A DNA stretch of 45,445 nt from Polaromonas sp. (GTDB lineage Bacteria; Pseudomonadota; Gammaproteobacteria; Burkholderiales; Burkholderiaceae_C), in NCBI GenBank assembly GCA_013824015.1, contig PNNC01000188.1, positions 1-45,445 on the forward strand, in the 5' to 3' direction. Numbering within the stretch: the stretch's first letter is position 1; the number at the start of each line of letters is the position of its first letter. The notes beneath the pieces are model-generated. The model had not been told where the DNA came from. It was given only the letters and a program-made list of their open reading frames with translations, and made no database searches. This document shows, piece after piece, positions 1 through 8,837 of the stretch. The position numbers and the translations under genes are program-made.

Positions 1-330
1 AGCGGGCTGGCCCTTGAGTTTGGTCAGGGTGGCCGGGTCATCGGTGAAACGCTTGAAGCGCCGCAATTCGCAAAAGGGCTTGTCGAGTTCGATGCGCTCA
101 TGGATCGCAATGTTGGTGCCATCCACGTCCACCGTGGAGATGCCAAACTGTGGCTTTTCGTAGTCCTTGCCGAGCCGGTAAATCAGGCTGTAGCCGGCAG
201 AGATGCGCTGGGCCAGCGGATTCTGGCCGAAGGGCGAGTTCGGGCTGTTGTAGATTTTGGCGGCGGCCTGGGCGAAGTCGACAAAAGGCTCCATCAGGGA
301 GCGCTGGGTTTCATAGACCTGGTAAAGCAT
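1..330 (-). CDS. phaZ: Intracellular polyhydroxyalkanoate depolymerase, N-terminal part (runs off the window)
   Basis: Cytoplasmic enzyme that hydrolyses stored polyhydroxybutyrate granules. Only the first 110 residues are present; the gene continues beyond base 1. Reading the minus strand from ATG at 330 gives MLYQVYETQRSLMEPF, followed by AQRISAGYSLIYRLGKDYEKP and CELRRFKRFTDDP (about residues 91-106), all typical of the N-terminal domain of PhaZ1-type depolymerases. The catalytic lipase-box serine region lies outside the window. A 15-bp perfect palindrome sits 26 bp upstream of the start codon and may be the operator. Two other PHB genes, bdhA and phaR, are elsewhere in the window but not adjacent. 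The identification is by recalled family sequence and is firm for the part seen. Confidence 0.88.
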   Translation of the reverse strand, partial: MLYQVYETQRSLMEPFVDFAQAAAKIYNSPNSPFGQNPLAQRISAGYSLIYRLGKDYEKPQFGISTVDVDGTNIAIHERIELDKPFCELRRFKRFTDDPATLTKLKGQPA

Positions 331-356
331 GCGGGTAACCTTTGGGCAACGAAGTA

Positions 357-371
357 TGTTGCAGTGCAACA
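357..371. promoter_or_regulatory. Perfect palindrome upstream of phaZ, candidate PhaR operator
   Basis: The 15 bases TGTTGCAGTGCAACA form a perfect inverted repeat around a single central base. The site lies just downstream, in the phaZ direction, of a possible -10 hexamer (TATTAT on the minus strand, 373-378) and 26 bp before the phaZ ATG, a good geometry for repression. TGCA half-sites of this type are typical of PhaR-bound promoters of PHB genes in betaproteobacteria, and phaR itself is encoded at 19342-19938. That PhaR binds here is inference. Confidence 0.5.
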
Positions 372-486
372 AATAATAACAGGTACGCTTATGATTTGAT
401 GGAGGGCAAACACCAATACGGCAGGTGTTTGCTGCTCGCTAACCCTTGTTTTTTCGACGCCTGGGGCTGGCCGCTGGCGACTTGCG

Positions 487-1404
487 ATGCCGCACCGACC
501 GCGGATCACCGCTGCCGCAGCCGGCCTGCAGGCCCTGACTGGATTGTTTATGACCGAGATACGCGGCGCTACGCCGCAGGACCCCTGGGGTTCCCTGAAA
601 AAATCCGACCGCATGCCGGTGCTGTTTGTCGGCCATGGCAGCCCGATGAATGCCATCGGCGACAACGAATACAGCCGCAGCTGGCAGGCGCTGGGCGCGC
701 GTTTCGGTGCCGACTTGCCGCCGCCGCAACTGATTCTGTGCATTTCTGCACACTGGCTGACCGAAGGCTGGTGGCTGACCGCCATGGACCAGCCCAAGAC
801 CATCCACGATTTCGGCGGGTTTCCGCAGGAGTTGTTCGACCAGCAGTACCCGGCGCCCGGTCATGCCGCGGCTGCGGGCGCGATCAGCCAGCAGGTGCGC
901 CAGCGTGGCTCGGCGCCGCTCGGTCTGGACCAGGCCGAATGGGGGCTGGACCACGGCAGCTGGTCGGTGCTCAAGCCGATGTTTCCCGGCGCCACCATTC
1001 CGGTGGTGCAGCTCAGCATGGACTACAGCCGCGCGCCCGAAGAACACTATGCGCTGGCCCGGCAACTCAAGGCCCTGCGCGAGCGTGGCGTGCTGATTGT
1101 CGGCAGTGGCAACATCGTGCACAACCTGCGCCAGGCGCAGCGCGGCGCCGCCGCCAACCAGGCCTACGACTGGGCGCTGGAGTTCGACCAGACCACCGGC
1201 GGCCTGATCCAGCAGGGCAACCTGGACGCACTGCAGAATTTCCTGAAGCTGGGCCAGCTTGCCAAAATGGCCCATCCCACCCATGAACATTATTTGCCGC
1301 TGCTGTATGCGGCAGGCGCGGTGGACAAGGGTGAACAGCCGCAGTTTTTCAACACCAATTTCCAGCTCGGCTCGATTTCCATGCGATCCGTGCTCTGGGC
1401 CTGA
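487..1404 (+). CDS. DODA-type extradiol ring-opening dioxygenase (YgiD-like)
   Basis: Member of the class III extradiol dioxygenase family that includes plant 4,5-DOPA dioxygenase and E. coli YgiD; family members use a bound divalent metal to cleave catechol-type rings. The motif GHGSPMNA near residue 50 carries the first metal-ligand histidine, and ISAHWLT, LDHGSWSVL and SGNIVHN carry further conserved histidines. The physiological substrate cannot be told from sequence. The start is uncertain: ATG at 487, 550 or 613 are all in frame and none has a clear Shine-Dalgarno sequence. The extra N-terminus from 487 (RITAAAAGLQALTGLF) looks like a degenerate export signal, whereas YgiD-type cytoplasmic members begin close to the GHGSPMN motif. 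The gene reads away from phaZ and is followed 20 bp later by a SnoaL-like gene. Confidence 0.8.
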   Translation: MPHRPRITAAAAGLQALTGLFMTEIRGATPQDPWGSLKKSDRMPVLFVGHGSPMNAIGDNEYSRSWQALGARFGADLPPPQLILCISAHWLTEGWWLTAMDQPKTIHDFGGFPQELFDQQYPAPGHAAAAGAISQQVRQRGSAPLGLDQAEWGLDHGSWSVLKPMFPGATIPVVQLSMDYSRAPEEHYALARQLKALRERGVLIVGSGNIVHNLRQAQRGAAANQAYDWALEFDQTTGGLIQQGNLDALQNFLKLGQLAKMAHPTHEHYLPLLYAAGAVDKGEQPQFFNTNFQLGSISMRSVLWA

Positions 1405-1424
1405 CTCCGGAACCTCGCCACATC

Positions 1425-1793
1425 ATGCCAAGCCGCCAAACCGTGCAAGCCTTTATCGCGCTGGTCGAACAAGGCCAGTATGTGGAAGCCATCGAGCAGT
1501 TTTATGCGCCCGACGCCAGCATGCAGGAAAACAGCCAGCCGCCGCGCCGCGGCCGGGAGGTGCTGGTCGCCTACGAACGCGCGGTGATCGCCGCCTGCAG
1601 CGCCATGCGCACGCTGCCGGTGGAGTCCTTCCTGGTCGATGGCGATTTTGTCGTGATCCACTGGGTCTTCGAATTCACCCGGCATTCGGGCAAGACCATG
1701 CGTATTGACGAGCTGGCGCACCAGCGCTGGGAAGGCGAGAAGATCGTGGAGGAGCGCTTTTTCTACGATCCGGTGGCGGCTGTCTCGGAATAG
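1425..1793 (+). CDS. SnoaL-like / NTF2-superfamily protein
   Basis: A 122-residue protein with the layout of the SnoaL-like NTF2 superfamily: an N-terminal helix pair (QAFIALVEQGQYVEAIEQFYAPDASM) followed by strands ending in GEKIVEERFFYDP. Such small cone-shaped alpha+beta proteins act as isomerases, hydrolases or ligand-binding proteins, so no reaction can be assigned. It starts 20 bp after the dioxygenase gene on the same strand and is probably co-transcribed with it, which hints at a shared small-molecule role. The stop at 1791-1793 is followed by a dispersed repeat that separates it from the convergent nucleotidyltransferase gene. Confidence 0.75.
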   Translation: MPSRQTVQAFIALVEQGQYVEAIEQFYAPDASMQENSQPPRRGREVLVAYERAVIAACSAMRTLPVESFLVDGDFVVIHWVFEFTRHSGKTMRIDELAHQRWEGEKIVEERFFYDPVAAVSE

Positions 1794-1808
1794 TTTCCGG
1801 CGCCATTT

Positions 1809-1871
1809 GCTATCAATTCAGGAGCTGCTCGCCCATGCGGGACATGGGCTGACGCCGTTTTTGATGCTTAA
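1809..1871 (+). repeat. Dispersed GCTAT repeat, intergenic copy A
   Basis: Copy of a short repeat family found throughout the window. It starts with the 17-mer GCTATCAATTCAGGAGC (1809-1825) and continues through a 7-bp perfect hairpin (GCCCATG 1831-1837, CATGGGC 1843-1849) into a GGGCTGACGCC arm and a TTTTTG run. It sits between two convergent genes, and its last bases include the stop codon of the nucleotidyltransferase gene (1868-1870, minus strand). The hairpin followed by T-rich sequence could act as a weak terminator. Confidence 0.7.
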
Positions 1872-2434
1872 TCCGGGACGTGAAGCCAGGGCCAGCGTGC
1901 CTGATAGTCGCGGGCTTTTTGGGCATACAGGGCGCCATGGTCCACGCCCGGGTTGCGGCGTAGCAGGCCCCGGTACAGGTCGTCCAGGCCGTGCGGCGCA
2001 TACACCTCGACGCCGGTGCCGGTCTGGCGCAATCCCACGCTGGTACTGCCCACCAGAAAACGCTTGATGCCTTCGCAGGCGTTTTGCAGCGGCGGACACG
2101 GCCGGCCGAAATACGCCGGATACCAGGTGTGGACCCGCGCCTGGTTCTTCAGTTCCAGCGGGACGCCCAGATCGCCGAACAGCCGCTGAGCGCGCTGGTT
2201 GACGGCAGTTTCTGCGGCTTCGGACAGATCGCCCGCATCGAAGTAGAAGATGTCGTAGTCGCGGATGCCGGCGCCCGGCGGCTGGCCGCCCCGCAGGTTC
2301 CACACGGTCTGGAACAGGCAGCCGCCGACCAGCCAGGCATCGGGAAGATTCAGTTCCGGCAGGCGTTCCAGCAGCACGGCATTGCAGCGGTTGCGCAGGG
2401 CATCCTGCACAAACCGCTGCGCCAGCGCGTCCAT
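1868..2434 (-). CDS. Nucleotidyltransferase family protein (NTP_transf_6-like)
   Basis: A 188-residue protein resembling the nucleotidyltransferase-like family PF06042. The signature is the run WLVGGCLFQTVWNLR followed by GIRDYDIFYFDAGDLS, where the Gly-Gly and Asp-x-Asp elements match the minimal nucleotidyltransferase fold; a C-terminal part contains LLRRNPGVDHGALYAQKA. The biochemical role of this family is unknown. I chose ATG at 2434: the longer open frame upstream runs inside the aminotransferase gene, whose stop is at 2449, so the two genes are 14 bp apart and likely form one minus-strand unit. The gene ends inside dispersed repeat copy A. Confidence 0.75.
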   Translation of the reverse strand: MDALAQRFVQDALRNRCNAVLLERLPELNLPDAWLVGGCLFQTVWNLRGGQPPGAGIRDYDIFYFDAGDLSEAAETAVNQRAQRLFGDLGVPLELKNQARVHTWYPAYFGRPCPPLQNACEGIKRFLVGSTSVGLRQTGTGVEVYAPHGLDDLYRGLLRRNPGVDHGALYAQKARDYQARWPWLHVPD

Positions 2435-2448
2435 GGCCTGCGGCGTCG

Positions 2449-3645
2449 TTACAGGACCTTGGCGATGGACGCGCAGACGTGGTCGATGTTCTGGCTGTTC
2501 AGCGCGGCCACACACATGCGGCCGCTGTCGGTGCCGTAGACGCCGAATTCATTGCGCAGGCGCACCATCTGGTCCTTGGTCAGGCCCGAGTAGCTGAACA
2601 TGCCGATCTGCTGGGTGATGAAGCTCATGTCCTGCTTGACGCCGGCAGCTTTCAGGCCGTCCACCAGCTTCTGGCGCATGGCCTTGATGCGCACACGCAT
2701 CTCGGCCAGTTCCTTTTCCCACAGCGCGCGCAGCTCGGGGTTGTTCAGCACGTTGGCGACCACGGTGGCGCCGTGGATCTGCGGGTTGCTGTAGTTGGTG
2801 CGAATCACCACCTTCATCTGCGACAACACACGTTCGGCTTCTTCCTTGCTCTCACAGACCACGGACAGCGCGCCGACGCGCTCTCCATAAAGGCTGAAAC
2901 TTTTGGAGAATGAGGTCGAGACGAAGAAATTGAGGCCGGCAGCGACAAATTTGCCGATGACCGCGCCGTCTTCGGCAATGCCGTGGCCAAAGCCCTGGTA
3001 GGCCATGTCGAGGAAGGCGGTGAGCTTGCGCGCCTTGACCGCGGCAATCACCTGGTCCCACTGGGCGGCGGTGATGTCATAACCGGTCGGGTTGTGGCAG
3101 CAGGCGTGCAACACCACAATCGTGCCTTCCGCCGCCGCATTCAGCGCCGCCAGCATGCCGTCGAAATTGACACCGCGTTTGGCCGCGTCGTAATAGGGGT
3201 AAGTTTCGACGGTGAAGCCGGCCTGCGCGAACAGCGCGCGGTGGTTTTCCCAGCTCGGGTCACTGATCAGCACTTTGGCGTTGGGGCTGAGTTTTTTCAG
3301 GAAGTCGGCGCCGATTTTGAGGCCGCCGGTGCCGCCAATGCCCTGTGCCGTGGCGATGCGGCCGGTTTTGACCGGCTCGCTGTCGGCGCCGAAAACCAGC
3401 GCCTTGACCGCAGCGTCATAGGCGGCGACACCGTCCATCGGCAGGTAGCCGCGCGGCTTGGGCGCTTCCATCATGGCTTTTTCGGCGATTTGCACACACT
3501 GCAGCAGCGGCAGCTTGCCCTTGTCGTCGTAATACACGCCCACGCCGAGGTTGACCTTGTTCGGGTTGGTATCGGCATTGAATTGCTCGTTCAGGCCCAA
3601 TATGGGGTCACGGGGGGCCATTTCGACGGCGGTGAAAAGCGACAT
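2449..3645 (-). CDS. Aromatic/aspartate aminotransferase (PLP-dependent, class I)
   Basis: Cytoplasmic pyridoxal-phosphate enzyme that transfers the amino group between aspartate or aromatic amino acids and 2-oxoglutarate. The 398 residues match the length of E. coli AspC and TyrB. Visible landmarks are NLGVGVYYDD near the N-terminus, HACCHNPTGYD in the cofactor-binding region, the Schiff-base lysine in STSFSKSFSLYGERVG (Lys248 by codon position) and the C-terminal GRMCVAALN containing the substrate-binding arginine. Whether it prefers aspartate (AspC) or aromatic substrates (TyrB) cannot be settled by eye. It is divergent from uvrB across 177 bp and is followed 14 bp later by the nucleotidyltransferase gene. 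Confidence 0.93.
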   Translation of the reverse strand: MSLFTAVEMAPRDPILGLNEQFNADTNPNKVNLGVGVYYDDKGKLPLLQCVQIAEKAMMEAPKPRGYLPMDGVAAYDAAVKALVFGADSEPVKTGRIATAQGIGGTGGLKIGADFLKKLSPNAKVLISDPSWENHRALFAQAGFTVETYPYYDAAKRGVNFDGMLAALNAAAEGTIVVLHACCHNPTGYDITAAQWDQVIAAVKARKLTAFLDMAYQGFGHGIAEDGAVIGKFVAAGLNFFVSTSFSKSFSLYGERVGALSVVCESKEEAERVLSQMKVVIRTNYSNPQIHGATVVANVLNNPELRALWEKELAEMRVRIKAMRQKLVDGLKAAGVKQDMSFITQQIGMFSYSGLTKDQMVRLRNEFGVYGTDSGRMCVAALNSQNIDHVCASIAKVL

Positions 3646-3822
3646 GAAAATCCTTTGTTGGCAAGGGTGGTTTGTGTTTTCTAACGTGCCGGCAAGCCAT
3701 CTGGTTTACCGGGTGTTACGCAGACAGCCGGACTATCGGCGGCCTTGCGGCTGCGCCCATGATCCAAATGTCGTATTCTGTTTGGTTGCCCCGGATTTTA
3801 GCGGGCCAAAATTGGGATTCTT

Positions 3823-5943
3823 ATGCCAGAACTGATTGAAGTCATGCCCGAGGCCGGCACAGACGCCACCGCGGGCGAATTTGTGCGTTTTCCGGATTCG
3901 CCGTTCGAGTTGTTCATGCCCTACCCGCCGGCGGGTGACCAGCCGGTCGCCATCGAGCAACTGGTCGAGGGTATCCACGACGGCGAGGTGTTCCAGACCC
4001 TGCTGGGCGTGACCGGTTCCGGCAAGACCTTCACGATGGCCAATGTGATCGCCCGTCTGGGCCGCCCGGCGATTGTGTTTGCGCCCAACAAGACGCTGGC
4101 GGCCCAGCTCTACAGCGAGTTCCGCGAGTTTTTCCCGAAAAACGCGGTCGAGTACTTCGTCAGTTATTACGACTACTACCAGCCCGAGGCCTATGTGCCG
4201 CAGCGCGACCTGTTCATTGAAAAAGACTCGGCGATCAACGAACACATCGAGCAGATGCGGCTGTCGGCGACCAAAAGTGTGCTGGAGCGGCGCGACACCA
4301 TCATCGTCGCGACCGTCAGCGCGATTTACGGCATAGGCGCGCCCGAGGATTACACCCAGATGCGTTTCATCGCGCGCACCGGCGACAAGATGAACCAGCG
4401 TGACGTGATCTCGCGCCTGATCCGCATGCAGTACGCACGCAACGACCAGGACTTTGCCCGCGGCACCTTCCGCGTGCGCGGCGACGTGATCGATGTGTTC
4501 CCGGCCGAACATTCCGAGCTGGCGATCCGCATCGAGCTGTTCGACGACGAGATTGAAGCCCTGTCGCTGTTCGACCCGCTGACCGGCCGCATCCGCCAGA
4601 AGGTGCCGCGTTTTGTGGTCTATCCGAAAAGCCATTACGTCACGCCGCGCGACAAGGTCATGGCCGCCGTCGAAACCATCAAGCTCGAGCTGGCCGAACG
4701 TGTCAAACAATTTGTCGGGGACGGCAAGCTGGTCGAGGCCCAGCGTATCGAGCAGCGCACCCGTTTCGACCTCGAGATGCTCAGCGAGATCGGCCACTGC
4801 AAGGGCATCGAGAACTACACGCGCCACCTGAGCGGCGCGCCGCCGGGTTCGCCGCCTTCGACCCTGTGCGACTACCTGCCGAAGGACGCGGTGATGTTTC
4901 TCGACGAGAGCCACGTGATGATCGGCCAGCTCAACGCGATGTACAACGGCGACCGTGCGCGCAAGACCACGCTGGTCGAGTACGGCTTTCGCCTGCCGAG
5001 CGCGCTGGACAACCGGCCGCTGAAGTTCGAGGAATTCGAGTCCAAGATGCGCCAGGCGATTTTTGTCTCGGCCACGCCCGCCGCTTACGAACAACAACAC
5101 GCCGGCAAGGTGGTCGAGCAGGTGGTGCGACCGACCGGGCTGGTCGATCCCGAGGTCGAGGTGCGTCCGGCCACCCACCAGGTCGACGATGTGCTGCAGG
5201 AAATCCGCATCCGCGTCGACAAGAACGAACGCGTGCTGATCACCACGCTGACCAAACGCATGGCCGAGCAGCTGACCGACTACCTGACCGACAACGGTGT
5301 CAAGGTGCGTTACCTGCACAGCGACGTGGACACGGTGGAACGGGTGGAAATCCTGCGCGACCTGCGGCTGGGCGCTTTCGACGTGCTCGTCGGCATCAAT
5401 TTGCTGCGCGAGGGCCTGGACATCCCCGAGGTCAGCCTGGTGGCCATCCTCGATGCCGACAAGGAAGGTTTTTTGCGTGCCGAACGCAGCCTGATCCAGA
5501 CCATAGGCCGGGCCGCCCGCAACCTCAATGGCCGGGCCATCCTGTATGCCGACCGCATCACCGACTCGATGAAAAAGGCCATGGACGAGACCGAAAGGCG
5601 TCGCAACAAGCAGATCGCCTTCAACCTCGAACATGGCATCACGCCGAGGAGCATCGTCAAGCGCATCAAGGACCTGATCGACGGGGTGTACAGCGAGAAG
5701 TCCGGCAAGGACGCGGAGAAGCTCGAACTGCAGAAGGCGCTGGTCGAGGACATGAGCGAAAAAGACATCGCCCGCGAGATCAAGCGCCTCGAAAAGCAGA
5801 TGGTCGAACACGCCAAAAACCTGGAGTTCGAGAAAGCCGCCCGGGTGCGCGACCAGTTGCACGTGCTCAAGGCGCAGGCTTTCGGCGCGCCGGGGACCGA
5901 CAACGTCTTGCCGTTTCCGGCGGCGGGATCCGGGACCGCCTGA
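3823..5943 (+). CDS. uvrB: Excinuclease ABC subunit B
   Basis: DNA-damage recognition helicase-like subunit of the UvrABC nucleotide excision repair system; it verifies damage handed over by UvrA and recruits UvrC. The 706-residue protein has Walker A GVTGSGKT at residues 62-69, the beta-hairpin region with [13 protein letters not shown] that inserts between strands, the helicase motif FLDESHVM, helicase motif VI-type sequence QTIGRAARN, and a C-terminal UVR domain ([19 protein letters not shown]) that binds UvrC. It has about 25 extra N-terminal residues before the [17 protein letters not shown] start of the core. I see no CTG-N10-CAG LexA box in the 177-bp upstream region, so SOS control as in E. 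coli is not evident. It stands alone on its strand. Confidence 0.97.
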   Translation: MPELIEVMPEAGTDATAGEFVRFPDSPFELFMPYPPAGDQPVAIEQLVEGIHDGEVFQTLLGVTGSGKTFTMANVIARLGRPAIVFAPNKTLAAQLYSEFREFFPKNAVEYFVSYYDYYQPEAYVPQRDLFIEKDSAINEHIEQMRLSATKSVLERRDTIIVATVSAIYGIGAPEDYTQMRFIARTGDKMNQRDVISRLIRMQYARNDQDFARGTFRVRGDVIDVFPAEHSELAIRIELFDDEIEALSLFDPLTGRIRQKVPRFVVYPKSHYVTPRDKVMAAVETIKLELAERVKQFVGDGKLVEAQRIEQRTRFDLEMLSEIGHCKGIENYTRHLSGAPPGSPPSTLCDYLPKDAVMFLDESHVMIGQLNAMYNGDRARKTTLVEYGFRLPSALDNRPLKFEEFESKMRQAIFVSATPAAYEQQHAGKVVEQVVRPTGLVDPEVEVRPATHQVDDVLQEIRIRVDKNERVLITTLTKRMAEQLTDYLTDNGVKVRYLHSDVDTVERVEILRDLRLGAFDVLVGINLLREGLDIPEVSLVAILDADKEGFLRAERSLIQTIGRAARNLNGRAILYADRITDSMKKAMDETERRRNKQIAFNLEHGITPRSIVKRIKDLIDGVYSEKSGKDAEKLELQKALVEDMSEKDIAREIKRLEKQMVEHAKNLEFEKAARVRDQLHVLKAQAFGAPGTDNVLPFPAAGSGTA

Positions 5944-6070
5944 ATAACCTTTCATCATTCTCGGGAACTGCCGGGCCGGACCTGACTCCAAAAAGCGGGG
6001 CAGGTGGCGTTTTCCGGGCGAGAAACCCCGGTTCCAGAGGGAGCCAGGCACTGCAACCGGACGTCCCCTG

Positions 6071-6099
6071 TGGTATACTTGATTAAAACAGTCAACAAC
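6071..6099 (+). promoter_or_regulatory. isc operon promoter with overlapping IscR type 1 operator
   Basis: An extended -10 element (TG at 6071-6072, then TATACT at 6074-6079) is overlapped by bases 6075-6099, which match the E. coli IscR type 1 consensus (ATASYYGACTRWWWYAGTCRRSTAT) at 22 of 25 positions by my count; the mismatches are at 6083, 6097 and 6099. IscR carrying a [2Fe-2S] cluster binds such sites and represses its own operon. The -35 region is poor (CTGCAA at 6051-6056). The 121-bp leader before iscR contains possible stems at 6105-6136 and 6152-6177. Confidence 0.82.
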
Positions 6100-6220
6100 A
6101 ATAAGCCCCGGACTGAAAAGGCCATTCGGCCGGGGTGGGTGGAGAAGAGTTCCTTGCGGGCCACAAGCTTTGCAAGGTGAGCCAAACGACAGTCAAGCCA
6201 ACTTTTTAAGGAGCTTGAAA

Positions 6221-6757
6221 ATGCGCCTCACGACCAAAGGCCGCTTCGCGGTCACAGCAATGATTGACCTGGCCCTGCGCCAGAACAACGGCCCCGTTAC
6301 GCTGGCTGCGATCAGCCAGCGCCAGCAGATTTCGCTGTCTTACCTTGAACAACTGTTCGGCAAGCTGCGCCGCCATGAACTGGTGGAATCCACCCGGGGT
6401 CCCGGCGGCGGTTACACGCTGGGCCGCAAGGCTGCCGAAATCACCGTGGCCGACATCATCGTGTCGGTGGACGAGCCGATTGATTCGACCCAGTGTGGTG
6501 GCAAGGAAAACTGCCTCGGCGACGGCGGGCGCTGCATGACGCACGAGCTGTGGGCCTCGCTGAACAGCCGCATGGTGGAGTTTCTCGACTCCGTCACCCT
6601 GCAAAAGCTGGTGGACGACCAGCTGGCCAAGGGTGTGGTGGTGGAAAACACGCCGATGGTGAAAAAAGCGATTTTCACTGCGCCGGTGGCCAAGCCGATG
6701 CGTGTCAATGCACCGAATTCGGTGTTTGCCCTCGGCAACGCTTTCTCGAAATCCTGA
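6221..6757 (+). CDS. iscR: Iron-sulfur cluster assembly regulator IscR
   Basis: Rrf2-family winged-helix transcription factor that senses [2Fe-2S] supply and controls the isc operon. The 178-residue protein opens with MRLTTKGRFAVTAMIDLAL; the recognition region is ISLSYLEQLFGKLRRHELV and the wing is STRGPGGGYTLGR. Cluster ligands are Cys92, Cys98 and Cys105 with His108; the last Cys and His are one residue further on than in E. coli IscR. ATG at 6221 is preceded by AAGGAG at 6208-6213, which decides the start over an upstream in-frame one at 6170. It is the first gene of iscRSUA-hscBA-fdx and is probably autorepressed through the operator at 6075-6099. Confidence 0.96.
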   Translation: MRLTTKGRFAVTAMIDLALRQNNGPVTLAAISQRQQISLSYLEQLFGKLRRHELVESTRGPGGGYTLGRKAAEITVADIIVSVDEPIDSTQCGGKENCLGDGGRCMTHELWASLNSRMVEFLDSVTLQKLVDDQLAKGVVVENTPMVKKAIFTAPVAKPMRVNAPNSVFALGNAFSKS

Positions 6758-6771
6758 TCCGGCCGGTCGCT

Positions 6772-6809
6772 GCCGGTGAAACACCGGCGGCGGACTGCCG
6801 ACTTTTTTT
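6772..6809 (+). other. Hairpin and T-run between iscR and iscS
   Basis: GCCGGTG (6772-6778) and CACCGGC (6782-6788) form a perfect 7-bp stem with an AAA loop, and a run of seven T lies at 6803-6809. The 14-base gap between stem and T-run makes this a poor intrinsic terminator, but a structured RNA here could separate iscR expression from that of iscSUA. Function is inference. Confidence 0.3.
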
Positions 6810-6847
6810 GATGCTGCAAGCCAGCCATGACATAAAAAGCTAGCCAC

Positions 6848-8065
6848 ATGGAAACGCCTCACTTCCCGATTTACATGGACTACAGCGCCACGAATCCCTG
6901 CGATCCGCGGGTGGTGGACGCCATGATCCCCTGGTTGCGCGAACATTTCGGCAACCCTGCTTCGCGCAGCCACGCTTGGGGCTGGGAGGCGGAAGCCGCC
7001 GTCGAAAAGGCGCGTGAACAGGTGGCCGAACTGATAGGCGCCGACCCGCGTGAGATTGTCTGGACCAGCGGTGCCACCGAGTCCAACAACCTGGCCATCA
7101 AGGGGGCTGCGCATTTTTACAAGTCCAGAGGCAAACACCTGATCACGGTCAAAACCGAACACAAGGCGGTGCTGGACACCTGCCGCGAACTGGAACGCCA
7201 GGGGTTTGAAGTGACTTACCTCGACGTGCAGGCCGATGGCCTGCTGGATCTGGAGGTGCTGAAAGCGGCGATCCGGCCCGATACGATTCTGGCCAGCGTG
7301 ATGTTCGTCAACAACGAGATCGGTGTGATCCAGGACATCGCTGCCATCGGCGCCTTGTGCCGTGAAAAAGGCGTGATTTTCCATGTGGACGCCGCGCAGG
7401 CGACCGGGCGTGTGGACATCGATCTGGCCACCTTGCCGGTGGACCTGATGAGCCTGACCTCGCACAAGACCTACGGCCCCAAGGGCATAGGCGCGCTGTA
7501 TGTGCGCCGCAAGCCGCGGGTTCGGCTGGAAGCGCAGATGCATGGTGGTGGCCATGAGCGCGGCATGCGATCGGGCACCTTGCCGACGCACCAGATCGTG
7601 GGCATGGGCGAGGCCTACCGCATTGCCAAGGCCGAGATGCATGAGGAAAACAAACGCATCCGCGCCCTCCATGAGCGCATGCTCGCGGGCCTCAAGGATG
7701 TGGAAGAGGTGTTCCTCAACGGCCACGCTGACAAACGCGTGCCGCACAACCTCAACATGAGCTTCAATTTTGTCGAGGGTGAGTCGCTGATCATGGGCAT
7801 CAAGGGCCTGGCCGTGTCCAGTGGCTCGGCCTGTACTTCGGCCAGCCTGGAACCCAGCTATGTGCTGCGCGCCCTGGGCCGCAGCGACGAACTCGCCCAC
7901 AGCAGCTTGCGCATGACGATTGGCCGCTGGAGCACCGAGGAAGAAATCGATTACGCGGTGGCGACCATCAAGGAGAACGTGGCCAAGCTGCGCGAACTCT
8001 CGCCGCTGTGGGAAATGTTCAAGGATGGCGTGGATCTGTCCACCATCCAGTGGGCAGCGCATTGA
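6848..8065 (+). CDS. iscS: Cysteine desulfurase IscS
   Basis: PLP enzyme that removes sulfur from cysteine and passes it as a persulfide to IscU and other acceptors. The 405 residues match E. coli IscS. The PLP-binding lysine is Lys207 in [12 protein letters not shown], and the mobile catalytic cysteine is Cys329 in [21 protein letters not shown]; both positions were computed from codon coordinates. The N-terminus [15 protein letters not shown] is typical, with a three-residue variation from the E. coli start. It lies 90 bp after iscR and 39 bp before iscU, in the same operon. Confidence 0.97.
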   Translation: METPHFPIYMDYSATNPCDPRVVDAMIPWLREHFGNPASRSHAWGWEAEAAVEKAREQVAELIGADPREIVWTSGATESNNLAIKGAAHFYKSRGKHLITVKTEHKAVLDTCRELERQGFEVTYLDVQADGLLDLEVLKAAIRPDTILASVMFVNNEIGVIQDIAAIGALCREKGVIFHVDAAQATGRVDIDLATLPVDLMSLTSHKTYGPKGIGALYVRRKPRVRLEAQMHGGGHERGMRSGTLPTHQIVGMGEAYRIAKAEMHEENKRIRALHERMLAGLKDVEEVFLNGHADKRVPHNLNMSFNFVEGESLIMGIKGLAVSSGSACTSASLEPSYVLRALGRSDELAHSSLRMTIGRWSTEEEIDYAVATIKENVAKLRELSPLWEMFKDGVDLSTIQWAAH

Positions 8066-8104
8066 GCGCCAGCTTTAACGCACATCAGACCAGAGGTAAA
8101 CAAA

Positions 8105-8491
8105 ATGGCATACAGTGAAAAAGTGGTGGACCACTATGAGAACCCCCGCAACGTCGGCTCCTTTGAAAAAGGCGACGACACGGTGGGCACCGGCATGGTC
8201 GGCGCGCCGGCATGCGGCGACGTGATGAAGCTGCAGATCAAGGTCAACCCGCTGACCGGCGTGATCGAAGACGCACGTTTCAAGACCTATGGCTGCGGCT
8301 CGGCGATTGCGTCGAGCTCGCTGGTGACCGAGTGGGTCAAGGGCAAGACCCTGGACGAAGCGGCCAGCATCAAGAACAGCGCGATTGCCGAAGAGCTGGC
8401 GTTGCCCCCGGTCAAGATCCATTGCTCCATCCTGGCGGAAGACGCGATCAAGGCCGCCGTCAGCGACTACAAGCTCAAACACGCCCACTAA
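8105..8491 (+). CDS. iscU: Iron-sulfur cluster scaffold IscU
   Basis: Scaffold on which [2Fe-2S] clusters are built from iron and IscS-derived sulfur before transfer by the HscA/HscB chaperones. The 128-residue protein keeps the three ligand cysteines (Cys37, Cys64, Cys107), Asp39 and His106, and the HscA recognition motif LPPVK at residues 100-104. It is very close to E. coli IscU in length and sequence. The next gene, iscA, starts 22 bp after the stop. Confidence 0.97.
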   Translation: MAYSEKVVDHYENPRNVGSFEKGDDTVGTGMVGAPACGDVMKLQIKVNPLTGVIEDARFKTYGCGSAIASSSLVTEWVKGKTLDEAASIKNSAIAEELALPPVKIHCSILAEDAIKAAVSDYKLKHAH

Positions 8492-8513
8492 ACTTTCCAC
8501 CGACCTGCGCACC

Positions 8514-8837
8514 ATGTCCGTTACCCTCACCGACGCCGCAGCACGGCACGTCACCCGCTACATGAGCAAGCGCGGCAAAGGCGTGGGCGTGCGACTGGGC
8601 GTGCGAACCACCGGCTGCTCCGGCCTGGCCTACAAGATCGAATATGCCGATGAAATTGCCCCCGAGGACGTGGTCTTCGAGGACAACGGCGTCAAGGTGC
8701 TGGTCGATCCCAAAAGCATGGCCTACATTGACGGCACCCAGCTCGACTTTGTGCGCGAAGGCCTGAATGAAGGCTTCAAGTTCATCAATCCGAATGAGCG
8801 CGATCGCTGCGGGTGCGGCGAATCTTTCCGGGTGTGA
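8514..8837 (+). CDS. iscA: Iron-sulfur cluster assembly protein IscA
   Basis: A-type carrier protein that accepts or delivers iron-sulfur clusters or iron. The 107-residue product has the three invariant cysteines at positions 35, 99 and 101 (TTGCSGLAY and RCGCGESF), exactly as in E. coli IscA. ATG at 8514 gives the usual start [10 protein letters not shown]; an upstream in-frame ATG at 8385 lies inside iscU and is not credible. Its stop codon at 8835-8837 coincides with the left edge of a large inverted repeat that separates it from hscB. Confidence 0.96.
   Translation: MSVTLTDAAARHVTRYMSKRGKGVGVRLGVRTTGCSGLAYKIEYADEIAPEDVVFEDNGVKVLVDPKSMAYIDGTQLDFVREGLNEGFKFINPNERDRCGCGESFRV

Noticed and set aside
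3646-3822. LexA box upstream of uvrB
   Set aside because: No CTG-N10-CAG palindrome is present in the divergent region.
3733-6051. Open frame of 772 codons on the minus strand opposite uvrB
   Set aside because: It is the antisense of a clear uvrB gene. Its translation is rich in His, Arg, Val and Leu with no family features, a common by-product of GC-rich codon bias.
6206-8062. Long minus-strand open frame opposite iscR and iscS
   Set aside because: Shadow of two well-identified genes; no start signal and no recognisable domains.
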